This document shows, one piece after another, positions 23,240 through 33,982 of a stretch of DNA of 64,000 nt. How positions within the stretch are numbered: the first letter of the stretch is position 1; the number at the start of each line of letters is the position of its first letter. Source of the DNA: Anniella stebbinsi (lineage: Eukaryota > Chordata > Lepidosauria > Squamata > Anniellidae); contig JARDYH010000007.1 of the NCBI GenBank assembly GCA_029215795.1, positions 21,959,263-22,023,262 of the forward strand, in the 5' to 3' direction. Made by a program: the position numbers and the translations under genes. Under the pieces are notes generated by a model that did not search any database, had not been told where the DNA came from, and was given only the letters and a program-made list of their open reading frames with translations.

Positions 23240-23705
23240 GGTCAGGATGAGGCCGAGTTTCCCTGCTGTAGATTCTGAATCGGGCTCGGAGGCTGAAATA
23301 CAAAAAACCCAGCCGAGACAGGAAGTGGGGTGGGAAATTCTCCAAGACTCCCAAGAGTCGGGGAGGAATTTTCCCAGGAGGAGCTTACTGAACAGGAGGC
23401 CCAAGCTCAGATAATGTCTCCCCCTCTCCCACCCCCAGGAACTCAGTCTTTGTCGGAGGGGGAGGGAGCATCAGAATTGAAAGATCCCAGAGTCCACAGC
23501 AGGGTGAAGCGGGCAAAGTTGAGAGGAGGTGATCTGCCAGACAAGCGACTTGACAGAAGTTGCAGCATAAGGACCCTCTCTGAAGAAGGTGTCTGGTAAA
23601 ATCTCATCAGGCATGGGAGGAAACCTTCCATTTAGAGGATAGGGAACTGTCTTTAATTGTTAGCCTAATGAAACATAGAGGGTAGTTCCTAGCATTTACA
23701 CTCCC
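23240..23705 (+). other. Unclassified retroelement-like segment before the L2 copy
   Basis: GC-rich block with a short acidic/proline-rich open frame (23330-23599, about 89 codons), then non-coding sequence ending CATTTACACTCCCTTCAGG just before L2 similarity starts. Codon-like composition differs from the AT-rich flanks. It could be the region upstream of an LTR element or a LINE ORF1 remnant; I cannot tell. Confidence 0.35.
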
Positions 23706-23707
23706 TT

Positions 23708-26340
23708 CAGGTGTGAAAAGGTGTATCTTAGTGTACCGGCCACCCCGCTGCCTATCAGACTCCCTGGCCAAGCTCACGGAACTGGTCTCGGAGCTGGTGT
23801 TAGATTCGCCCAGGCTTTTGGTCCTGGGCGACTTCAACATCCCATTCGAGACTGGTTTGTCAGGTGCAGCTCGGGAGTTCATGGCATCCATGACAACCAT
23901 GGGCCTATCCCAATTGGTCTCTGGACCCACACATTCAGCGGGTCACACCCTCAATGCTGTTTTCACTTCAGAACAGACGGATCTGTGGGCAGAGGTGATG
24001 AATACCTCTGTGTTGTCATGGACAGACCATTTTCTGGTCAGGGTTAGTATCACAGCTACCACCCGCCCCTGCAGGGGTGGCGGACCTATTAAGATGGTCC
24101 GCCCTGGAAGGCTGATGGATCCTTCTGAATTCCAGAAAGCCTTAGAGGGTTTTATGGCTGGTATCACCGACGATCCTGTAGAAGCCCTGGTCGATAGATG
24201 GAATCAAGACCTAACTAGGGCTATCGACACGATTGCCCCCAAATGTCCTCTCCAACCTGCTTCTAACAGAGCGCCCTGGTATATAGAAGATCTCAGGGAG
24301 TTGAAGTGAAAAGGACGATGACTGGAGCGCCGATAGCGGAAAACTCAACTTATATTCGACAAGACACGACATAGAGAACATCTTTGTTCCTATGGGGTGG
24401 CAATACGTGCAGCGAAGAAAGCTTTCTTCTCTGCGCGCATTGCGTCTGCGAATTCGCGTCCAGCAGAACTGTTCAGGGTGGTGAGGGGTCTAATCCGGGC
24501 ACCTTCTCCCCTGAATCCGATCTTAGAACCTTCGGCAGTTCGCTGCGATGCCTTTAATGATCATTTCACAGATAAAATCTCTTGGATAAGAGCCGACTTG
24601 CATGCTGTCGTTAAAGCAGAGGCTGATGATGGAGTGTCCAGCGACTCTGCGAGTAGAATTACACTGGATCAGTTTCAGTTGGTGAGTACCGAGGACGTGG
24701 ACAAGCTGCTTGGACGAGTGAGGGGGACGACTTGCCCTCTCGATCCCTGTCCTTCATGGCTGGTCGCCCAGGGAGGAGATGCAGTTAGATCGCAATTACA
24801 ATATATTATTAATGCATCTCTCAGGGAGGGGAGTTTTCCATCATGTTTAAAAGAAGCGGTGGTATGGCCGCTTCTAAAGAAGCCCCCCCTGGATCCCCTG
24901 GGCTTTAATAACTACAGACCGGTATCAAACCTTCCATTCTTGGGCAAGGTGATCGAGATGACGGTTGCCTTTCAACTCCAAGTAGTTTTGGATGACACTG
25001 ATTTTCTAGACCCATTTCAAACTGGCTTCAGAGCAGGATACAGAGTTGAGACTGCTATGGTCGCCTTAGTGGATGATCTACGCCTGAGTATTGACAGGAG
25101 AAGTGTCTCCCTGTTGGTACTTCTGGACCTCTCAGTGGCATTCAATACCATCGACCATGGTATCCTTCTGAAACGCCTGAGGGGATTGGGACTCGGGGGC
25201 ACTGTGCTTCAGTGGTTCCGGTCCTACCTCTCGGGCAGGTTCCAGATGGTGATGCTTGGGGATAGCTGTTCCGCAAAGAACGAGGTGCTGTGTGGCATAC
25301 CGCAAGGTGCCATCCTTTCCCCAATGCTGTTTAACATTTATATGAAACCGTTGGGAGAGATCATCCGGAGGCATGGGGCAGGGTGCTATCAGTATGCTGA
25401 TGACACCCAAATATATTTCTCTATGCCTTCAATAACAGCGTCAGCTAAGGATAGTGTGTCTCCTCTGAATGAATGCTTGGAGGCGGTAATGGGCTGGATG
25501 AGGAAAAACAAACTGAAGCTGAATCCAGACAAGACAGAGGTGCTTGCTGTTAAAGGCCGCAACCTGGGTTTGGAGGTGTGTCAACCGGTTCTGGATGGGG
25601 TTACACTTCCCCTGAAAGACTGTGTTCGCATCTTGGGGGTGCTCCTGGATCCGTCACTCCAAATGACAGCCCAGATAGATGCGACAGCTGCGCCCCTTCC
25701 TAGAGTTGGAAGACCTAAAGACTGTAGTGCACACGCTGGTAACTTCGAGGCTCGACTTCTGCAGTGCGTTGTACATAGGGCTACCTCTGTGCCTAGTCCG
25801 GAAACTTCAACTAGTTCAAAATATGGCAGCCAGGTTGGTCACCGGTACACCTAGGGGTGACCATATTACGCCAGCTTTAAAATCGCTCCACTGGCTGCCA
25901 ATCAGTTTCAGGGCAAAGTATAAAGTGTTGGTTATTACCTTTAAAGCCCTACATGGTTTGGGTCCAGGTTACCTACAGGATCGCCTTCTCCCATACAATC
26001 TGCCCCACACGCTCAGGTCCTCTGGGAGGAACTTACTACAGTCTGCCAAGACTAGGCTGACAACTGTTACCCAGAGGACCTTTTCTTCTGCCGCTCCCAG
26101 ACTGTGGAATGACCTGCCGGAGGAGACTCGTCAACTTAACCGTCTTTTAGAATTTAAGAAAGCCATAAAAACTGTTCTCTTCTGGCGGGCATATCCAGTG
26201 GAATTTTAGAATGTTTTTAGGATGTTTTAATGCAGTTTTAATAATGTGTGTCATGTTTTAATCAGTTTTATGTATTTTATTATATTGTTGTTCCCCGCCT
26301 TGATCCAAACGGAGAGGTGGGTAAGAAATAAATTATTGTT
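23708..26340 (+). mobile_element. L2-like LINE with partial endonuclease and reverse transcriptase (subfamily with GAGAGGTGGG stem tail)
   Basis: The first frame (to 24309) holds the C-terminal half of an apurinic-type endonuclease, with LVLGDFNIP (GDFN at 23827) and a TDH where active copies usually have SDH. The same frame continues past stops at 24307, 24319 and 24334 into the reverse transcriptase (24397-25854). That part has SNLPFLGKVIEM, LLDLSVAFNTIDH, GIPQGAILSP and YADDTQ (25393). The first catalytic Asp of motif A is kept but its second conserved Asp is Asn. A 38-bp deletion near 25689 shifts the frame; the C-terminal part resumes at 25679-26209. The 3' UTR ends with a hairpin and an (ATT)n tail. 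The N-terminal endonuclease and ORF1 are missing, so it is inactive. Confidence 0.93.
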
Positions 26341-26361
26341 ATTATTATTATTATTATTATT
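26336..26361. repeat. (ATT)n tail of the L2 copy
   Basis: ATT triplets directly after GAAATAAATTATTG, the usual L2 tail repeat here. Confidence 0.95.
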
Positions 26362-26364
26362 TAC

Positions 26365-27085
26365 TGAATAAAGGTTTTGTGGATTGCTCAGTGGACCTCT
26401 TTATGGTCTCAGGGACTTGAATCACAACTCCTGTGTTTTTATTTTCGATCTCTATTTCATCTTCCAGTAGTAAACCAACAAAGAGTGATGTATTTGTGTG
26501 GCTCACACAGGAAAGCATGCCTTCTAGCTCAACCTGTCAGTATGCCTCAGAGTGAATCCATGCTTTTGGGTTCCAAGTATCAGATTCAGTTGTATGACTA
26601 CAGGCTTATCCTAACTCAACACCTTCTAGCTTACAGTATAATCCAGTACTGCCTACAGGCTCAACCTAAATCCATATATTCTTGTTGAAAGTATAATTCA
26701 AGCAGTACACCTATGGGTCACGTGTCATGTGTTTCAAACTGTCAAAGTGTTTGGTGTGTGAAGATCTATGTATTCATTTATTTAAAATATTTCTTGGCCG
26801 TCCTTCAGACCTCCCAAGGTGGTGTACCATAATACAACATCCCAGCCTTTCATCTTCTGGACATACTTAACAAGTTACCACCTCAGTGATTCATTGTTCT
26901 GCTCAGTTCCAGTGTGAAGGGTGCATATAGAGTGATAATGCTCACCGTGTTACTTTGGTGACATACTCGACTTCCCTACTGGCTTACGCTAGGGGCAGAT
27001 TTTCTTGGTGTATCAACCTGTCCGTTAAGACAGTGCAAATATTTTCATAATGTTCCTTGTGGCTTAAATTCAATCCATGTATGCC
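26365..27085. other. Intronic sequence, nothing recognised
   Basis: Possible eroded LINE tail near 26780-26835 (CTTGGCCGTCCTTCAGACCT). No gene seen. Confidence 0.45.
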
Positions 27086-27089
27086 GTGT

Positions 27090-27431
27090 ATTGAGAGGAG
27101 ACATGATAGCACTCTTCAAATACTGGAAAGGATGTCACAAAGAAGAGGGCCAGGAGCTCTTCTTGATCATCCCAGAGTACAGGATGTGGAATAATGGGCT
27201 CAAGTTACAGGAAGTAAGATTCCGGCTGGACATCAGGACTGTTAGAGCAGGACAGCAACGGAACCAATGACTGAGAGAGGTCATGGCTCTCCCACATTAG
27301 AGACAATCAAGATGCAGCTGGACAGCCATCTGTCAGGTATGCTTTAAGGTGGATTCCTGCATTGAGCAGGGGGTTGGACTCGTTGGACTTATAGGCCCCT
27401 TCCAACTCTACCATTCTATGATTGTATGATT
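27090..27431 (+). mobile_element. CR1 LINE 3' end
   Basis: GAGAGGAGACATGATAGCAC, AGGAGCTCTTCTTGATCATC, CCGGCTGGACATCAGGAC and the terminal CATTCTATGATTGTATGA show a 5'-truncated CR1 copy colinear with 8053-8420. Confidence 0.92.
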
Positions 27432-27434
27432 TGT

Positions 27435-28495
27435 GGCTGAGGGCCAAATTAAACATTATTCAGAGCTATGCATTACTGGCTTATCTGCCTCCATGTAACC
27501 ACATGAGCCCACAAATTAGATCTGTGCCATGGTGATTTGAGAGTGGGGGGTTCATCTCTCCTGTCTAATTTTCTTCCGGAAATTACACTCCACCCTCTGA
27601 CCCAAGCAGGGGAGGGGGTGTTGTTTGTTTGTTTGTTTGTTTTTAAAAAAGAACAAAATTGCCTCCACTGAACCACCCTGTGATGAGCAGAATGTTTTGT
27701 CTGGACCTCAAACATTCAAAGTACACTTTCATGGCTCATGTTTAGTGTTTAGTCAATCAGTTGTTGGATTATGCAGACAAATCCCAAAGCTTCCTGGTTT
27801 TTTATTTTTATTTTTTTGTACATGATATCAAATGAGTTTTGGACTCTGAGTATAGTCCCCTGCATTGCTGTCCTCAGTTCCACAGCCAAGGGCAGTGTGT
27901 TCTTCTAGTTGGTTTAGCTTTATATACTGCATTGTCAGAATATGTGCACATAGGCTGCCTTCTCCTGCTTATTCCCAATGCAACCTATGACATTTTCTAA
28001 TTTAGCATTCCACTTCATTGGCTGCCCAATCGTATAGCCATACGTGCATCTGGCACTGCCTCCTGCCTCTTCCAGACTCCACCACCAGCTGCATTTTGGA
28101 ACATTTCATCTTCCACATTGTTTACCCTACAGTATTCCCCTGATGTACTCATTTTTGTATGCCTTCTTTGACTGGAGAATTGCATCACAAAATTCAGGAA
28201 AGTGCAAATACCAAAGAATAGTTGCATTTCAGTTTGTGTTTTGGTTCGGAAGATGCCTATTAGGTAGGTTCACATTAAAATGTGATCTAAATTAATTCTG
28301 CCCCCTTCATTTCTAATGAGAATGAGCCCTTAATTGAAAATGTCCTTTATGTATGTCACTTGGCCTTACTTTCGGGTATTTTTTTTGGGGGGGAAGGGGG
28401 TTTATGATGCCAATACACTATTGTAAATTTGATTATTAGTATGTTTTGGCCTTCACCTATTATCCACTTTACAGCACCAGTATTGTGCTGAGAGA
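27435..28495. other. Intronic sequence with (GTTT)n patch
   Basis: A (GTTT)n patch at 27622-27643 and G-rich run near 28387. No gene or complete repeat recognised. Confidence 0.45.
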
Positions 28496-28497
28496 CA

Positions 28498-29060
28498 GCC
28501 TATCTACACAGTCCCTTGGAACATTTTAAATAGTATTTTAAAACGTTCCAAATAGGTGTGTTCTAAAACGTCTTAGGCCACATTAAGGAGTACTCACGTT
28601 ACAGAAGAAAACTTCTTCAGTCTTCAAAGCAGTGTGTGCAGTCACACACTCTTCTGCCCCATCTCTTTCTGTTTCGTTTTTACAATGAGTTTAGGGAAAA
28701 GCATTGTGGGCATTGTAGTTCAGTCACCCACTTCCTCCTTAGTTCCTCTTTCAATCCCTAGCTTTCAATTATAGGGCTAAGGATTGTGGGTGTTGTAGTT
28801 CACTTGCCCACTTCTTCCTTAGCCACTCTTTCTTCCCCACCAATGAACTGCTAAGCATTTGTGCGCCGGTAAACGAAGCACTGCCCCCATGAATCACAAA
28901 CGGTAAGGAAGGACACATTATTTTACTTAAAACGATTTATTAAAGTAAAACCATTGTATATAGCTGAAGTGAGTTTTAAAAAACCTCGGGTATACATCGT
29001 TCAAGGGAGTGCGTCATGTGGCCCAAAGAGTTTTCATAACTCGTATAAAACATTAAAAAC
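28498..29060. repeat. Unclassified MITE-like region with internal duplication
   Basis: GCATTGTGGGCATTGTAGTT with CACCCACTTCCTCCTTAG recurs as GGATTGTGGGTGTTGTAGTT with GCCCACTTCTTCCTTAG about 80 bp later. The outer parts ACGTTCCAAATAGG and TCTAAAACGTC resemble a DNA-element arm. Boundaries not resolved. Confidence 0.4.
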
Positions 29061-29064
29061 CTAG

Positions 29065-30805
29065 AGTGTAGATTGGCTCAAAGTGAACTGGTTCCTCCTC
29101 TGGATTTCGCTCTATTGGTATTAACCCAGGAATGTTTACAAGGTCATCTTTGCAATCTCATTAACTTCCAGCAAGGCCCTTAGCTACAGCTGAGCAAATG
29201 CACCAAATGCTGCATGGTTACACAGGTGTGCAGTTGAGACTATATACCACAAGATCAATGTGAACATGAAACTAGTGCATAATGAGGAAGATGGTTTATT
29301 AAATGGAGCACAATCTGCAGTAGCTAAAGTTTTCAGGTGAAACTTTGCTTAATCTCTTAAATCATAAAAACGTTTTAGCCTTGTGCATAGTGCGTACTCT
29401 TGTGAGAAAATACAACACTTTTGGGTTTTGGTAGGTTGTTGTGGTGGTTGTTATTATTATTATTAGTAGTAGTAGTAGTAGTATATTAGTATTAATATCT
29501 ATCAAAGTAACTTAAATTAGGACTTCAACAAATGACTTTTAGATCCTATGAATTTTGAGCATCATCAGCTGAACCTTAAGGCATTTACCTGTAAAAACTG
29601 TCAAACTGACATCCATAAAAGCTAATTCCAGTTGTGGGGCCTGAATAGATGTGTGTGTAAACTACACATGGCGAGCAGGGGCAGGCGGCCAGTGGGGATC
29701 CAACAAGGTGGCCCACAACCTACCCAATGGTGAGTTTGCCCATCCCTATTGATGGTCATTCTGTATGTGTGGATGCTAGGGGGAGAGGCTATTCAGCATG
29801 CTACAACATAGGGGCAGGCCTCCGCAGCGCACCCATTACCCTCCTGTGTGTTCAGCTAACCAGTAAGATTAATGCCTGACTATAGCTATAGTCTGACCTG
29901 GTATAAGGCAGTACATATTTTATACTGTGCATTTCAGCAGATATGTTTTCAAAATATAGGTATTCACAAAGGCAACTACCTAGGGAGATTCTTTTAAAAT
30001 TAATGATTTGAGTTGCCATCTGTCCATTCTTTGAAAGCACATGTCCATTATTTCAAAACACCTGCACTTCATTGCAACTCATAAGGGAAAACAACAACCC
30101 ACCCCACAAGCACACATCATTTTGTATCTCTCTTTTAACTTCCTTGGGAACAGGTTAGAGTTGTAACTCTACTAAGCAAAATCTTGATCACCACAAGCTA
30201 GAAAAAGCCAAGTCTTTGTCTGAAGCCAACTACCTCTGTATAATTTAAATTCTACCCACCTACAGTTTTTTCTTCCTTTTCTTTCTCCCCATCTCCAACC
30301 TGCATTACTATTTACTTTATGAATGTTGGATATGTTTCGGGGGCTTTGGGTTTTGTTTTAGTATGCAGTTTTAATGCTCTGCTGTGGGAGTATTGCGGAG
30401 AGTTACACATTCTTTCGTTAGAAAGGGGGAAAACAAGCTTCAGTGCTAAGGTGAGAGAGAGAGATGGTGGAATAAGTTATGTGATGTTAGCTGGATAAGG
30501 ATTTAATTTGTGTACCTTGCATAAGAGGTGAATATGGGAAGATAGCATATTGCTGCTCAAATATTTGAGATGTGCTAATGAAAGACGGAAAGGGACACCT
30601 TTTGTAACTGTGTGTGTGTGTAGGAAGTGTCAGAGGCACTGTCCTAGAATTAGATACAACAATGGTCATACTTTGGTTCCGTTCCGTTTGTGTGAGAAAG
30701 TGCTGGGGGATTAAATTAACAAGGAAGTGGAGGAGTCATTTCCACCAGAGCCTTACAAAAATGGTTACGGAAATAAGGAATCATGAGATTAGTACAGGGT
30801 AAAGA
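29065..30805. other. AT-rich intronic sequence with (ATT)n(AGT)n
   Basis: An (ATT)n(AGT)n array at 29451-29482 and short GAGA and GTGT runs near 30450 and 30610. Nothing else recognised. Confidence 0.5.
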
Positions 30806-30808
30806 TCA

Positions 30809-31880
30809 TGTCATGACGCAAGCTCACCCCCGGCTTTTGCTCACGAACTTTAGGCAAACTGACACACTCCAAAAATGGTGAGACTTCTTTTATTGTGAAA
30901 TCACATGGAATTCAAGCATAACGGTTTCATTTCTGCATACACACACTTGAAGCTGAAGACGGACCAGATAGCTTTCAGGTACAACGGCTTAATGCGAACA
31001 GCAGATCACTCAGGGGTAGACATTTAGAGTTAGCCCCTGTCCCATGCGAACAGTCAGGAGTGGCCACACACACTGACTCATCAGGAACATGAGCAAAACT
31101 CAAAAGGAGAAACCCCAGCACAGAAGTGCATGAAGTCTGACAGTAGACAAGACCATCTTGTACCAAACCAAACTCAGCCTGCCAGGAAAACTGATTAAGC
31201 AAGATGTCAGGGAACAAACCTCTTCGACCTAGGAAGCCTTCCCTGCTCGTAGCTTTGGCTCTGGGGAAGGTTCTCTCGCAGGTCACACACACAATTCCAG
31301 AACAGCAACGATCAGCCTCAGAGTTATCCTGTGCCCGTACTTTGGCTCCATGCAGGGAAAACAGGCTATAGAACACGAATCCAGAACAGTAATCTGCAAG
31401 TCCCAATCTATGAAAAGCCTCAGAGCACTTTTCATGGCATAGTTCTTAGAAATTCCAAGTCCAAATAGCAACAGAACATGTACAGAGTGCATCCAACATC
31501 TCCAAACCAGATAGAATCCCAAACACGAGGAGTTTCATGGCAAGCGTAGAACAGATGAACAGACAAACAGATGATTCCTAGCAAAGGGCCTCCCCTTTGC
31601 TCGTAGCTATATAGGATGGAGGCTGGCTAATTCCAAGCCACTTTGACAGACAGGACTTCAGGCCTGTAACCCAAACTCATGTGCCAACAGGGCAGCACGG
31701 TTCAACCTCCTCTTGATGATGACACTATGTGAGAGACCGCTTGCAAGATCACCCCTACCTTTTGTAAACATACATTTGTTCTCAAGGAAACTCAAGGCCT
31801 CGGCAAGCAGCCACAGATAAGCACAGAACAGAGACAGACTTTCTAACAACAATTGCCAAGCTTTCAACTTACAATTCACT
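30809..31880 (-). mobile_element. Solitary LTR-like segment
   Basis: Read on the minus strand this ~1.07-kb segment has a TATA-type core (CCTATATAGC, plus-strand 31606-31616) followed after ~715 bp by AATAAA (30889-30894) and a GT-rich stretch near GGAGTGTGTCAG. It opens TGTAAGTTGAAAGC and ends near CGTCATGACA. The order of promoter, poly(A) signal and TG..CA-style ends resembles an LTR. No second LTR, primer-binding site or gag-pol frame is present, and no target duplication is clear. Confidence 0.5.
31606..31616 (-). promoter_or_regulatory. TATA-like box of the LTR-like segment
   Basis: On the minus strand it reads CCTATATAGCT, ~270 bp from the presumed 5' end. Activity is unknown. Confidence 0.45.
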
Positions 31881-31900
31881 AGGCCAGCCTAGTGAATTGT
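31871..31900. repeat. 30-bp near-perfect palindrome at the edge of the LTR-like segment
   Basis: ACAATTCACTAGGC and GCCTAGTGAATTGT are exact inverse complements separated by CA. Confidence 0.9.
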
Positions 31901-31904
31901 CCAT

Positions 31905-33020
31905 GAAGCACCTGACATCCGACAGATCAGTTCCTAAGTTGTTTTCAACACAGAGTAAGATGTTGCTCTTAATGCCCAACATGAAAGCATCCCACTGGGA
32001 GGATTTCCTGTGCAAGTACTCACCAAGGGTACCAATAAAACAGTGCTATGGTGCGGTTACAATTTGTTTCAATACGAGCTGATGATGTGTCTTATGGCAA
32101 GGCTGAACGTTTCCTATGTTAATGTGGAGAAATTTATTATTAATAGGAAACCACAGATAGCAAATTGCCACCCTACATTCATGGACATATTTTCAGGCCA
32201 TGTCCAGGGGCATTTGATGGAAGAAGGAGGAGTAATTGTAGAAAATTGCACACACTGAGAGAACTGCATCAGATGAGATTCAAAAGCATGGATGTTTTAA
32301 GTCCCAATTTTCATATTAGTTAGAGAAATGCAGATAGGATCATTTGTGAAGACTGAATTCCTCAAGAATCCCAACCACAATTTCCACTGATTGTGCATGT
32401 AACAAAATACATGTGGGATTCCATCATTGTCATACATGGAAGTTACATTGCCTGATGTTAAAATAATACCATCTTAGAGAGTCACCAAACTCCATTTTTT
32501 TTCCTTGCTGAGAAAGATGTGGGCTGTGATAGTCGGATATATTTGATGGTGCAGAATATGTTTTCTACTGCTTTTGTCACATTGGACCATCATGGGGAAA
32601 ACTCTCATAAGATCAGAGTTTCAAAGCCTAACTTGCAGTTTCTCCTGCCATTGTGTAAAAAAGCTCTCTTTATCATTAGCTGAAGTGCCTGGGCATTTAT
32701 AGGTCTTACTTTCCTTCTGAGTAGATCGTGAGAGGTTCCCAATGTTTGCACACTGGAGAAAAAGAGAAAAGAGAGGGGAGGGAAAAGGAGGTGAAGAAGG
32801 GGAAAAAGATAAATGACAGACAAATCGATACATAGATGCATAGCTAGATAGCTAGAAAGACAAAGCGATTTTATGTAGCATGGGTTCTTTCATACTTTTC
32901 CCTTGATCCATCAATTTTTGCTCACTAAGGTCACCAAACCTATGCAGGTTTATTTAGAAGGCCACGGAAATTATTGGAATTCAGCCCGTAAGTGAATCGA
33001 CACAATCCAGAGAAATTAAG
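31905..33020. other. Intronic sequence, nothing recognised
   Basis: A purine-rich stretch (GAGAAAAAGAGAAAAGAGAG) lies near 32755-32810. No gene seen. Confidence 0.5.
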
Positions 33021-33022
33021 GG

Positions 33023-33105
33023 TGGAATCCTGTACCCATCCATTGAACTCAATGGAACTTACTTTTGAGTAGAAATGCATAGGATTGCACTGTTAATCAT
33101 ATTAA
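33023..33105. repeat. Small palindromic repeat (AATCCTATGCA family)
   Basis: GGAATCCTGTACCC, CCATTGAACTCAATGGAACT and AAATGCATAGGATTGCACTG. The centre CATTGAACTCAATG is itself a palindrome. Confidence 0.65.
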
Positions 33106-33109
33106 GGCT

Positions 33110-33970
33110 GGAATTCTTTAGCCACTTGGCAATGTGACATTAAACTGTGGAGAGTTGATTTAAATAATTCTGCTTCTGCACCTAAGGTAGATGAAAGATT
33201 TAGCACAAAGGAGAATGTATCCACCCAGTTCCACCCAAATTTCAATGTGAATTGCAGGACCTGCATAGCCTCTGACATTCACTGTGAGCATGTGCAAAGA
33301 GTCCTATCTGTCCTATTTTGTATACCCTCTCTGGCATATAAGATGAGTGTGCTGGAGAAGGGTATCTCACACACTTCAAGCCTTCTGCATAGCAAACTAG
33401 CTTTCCAAGCGGCATCCTCGTGTGTTCCAAGTCATTTTCTGAGTACTCTAGAGAATCACCTTGGATAACCCAGGTCTATGGTGTAACATACAGGGAGTGT
33501 TTTCAGGGTAGGCATGTCCAGGCATGACCCCCCCCCCCAAGACAGAGGATTATAATTGCATGAGGGAAAGAGCAGGACTTAGGGCCAGCTCTACCATGAA
33601 GCACCCTTATGCGGGTGCATCAGATACCAGATTATGGGAAGAGTGGTAAATTGTGTAACTCTCCCCCTCCAAAGGCCTACCACTTCTTGATCCAGCTGGC
33701 CACATGCATGAGGGTGAGGGGCAGAGGCAGGGGTGCAATAAAGGGGATTGGGCCAGGCCTGCACCAGTTGCCCGATCCCCTCTATGGCATTCCTTTTATG
33801 TGGCTCCATTTTCCCGGGCTGGATTTCTCTATTTATATAGGGTCCCAAGATGAGGGGTATAGGGGCACCTACACTCACATAATGGATTCACATCTATGGA
33901 AGATACTCCTCCAGTGCATGAAGAATGGCAGATCTGATTGATGGGAAGGCAATGGAGGTGATGGTGGCCA
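33110..33970. other. Intronic sequence, nothing recognised
   Basis: A C-run near 33530. No complete repeat, exon or terminal pair recognised. Confidence 0.45.
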
Positions 33971-33982
33971 TTGAGTGAACAG

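Noticed and set aside
23713..24309. 198-codon frame as an independent nuclease gene
   Set aside because: It is the C-terminal half of the LINE endonuclease, in the same frame as the reverse transcriptase that follows.
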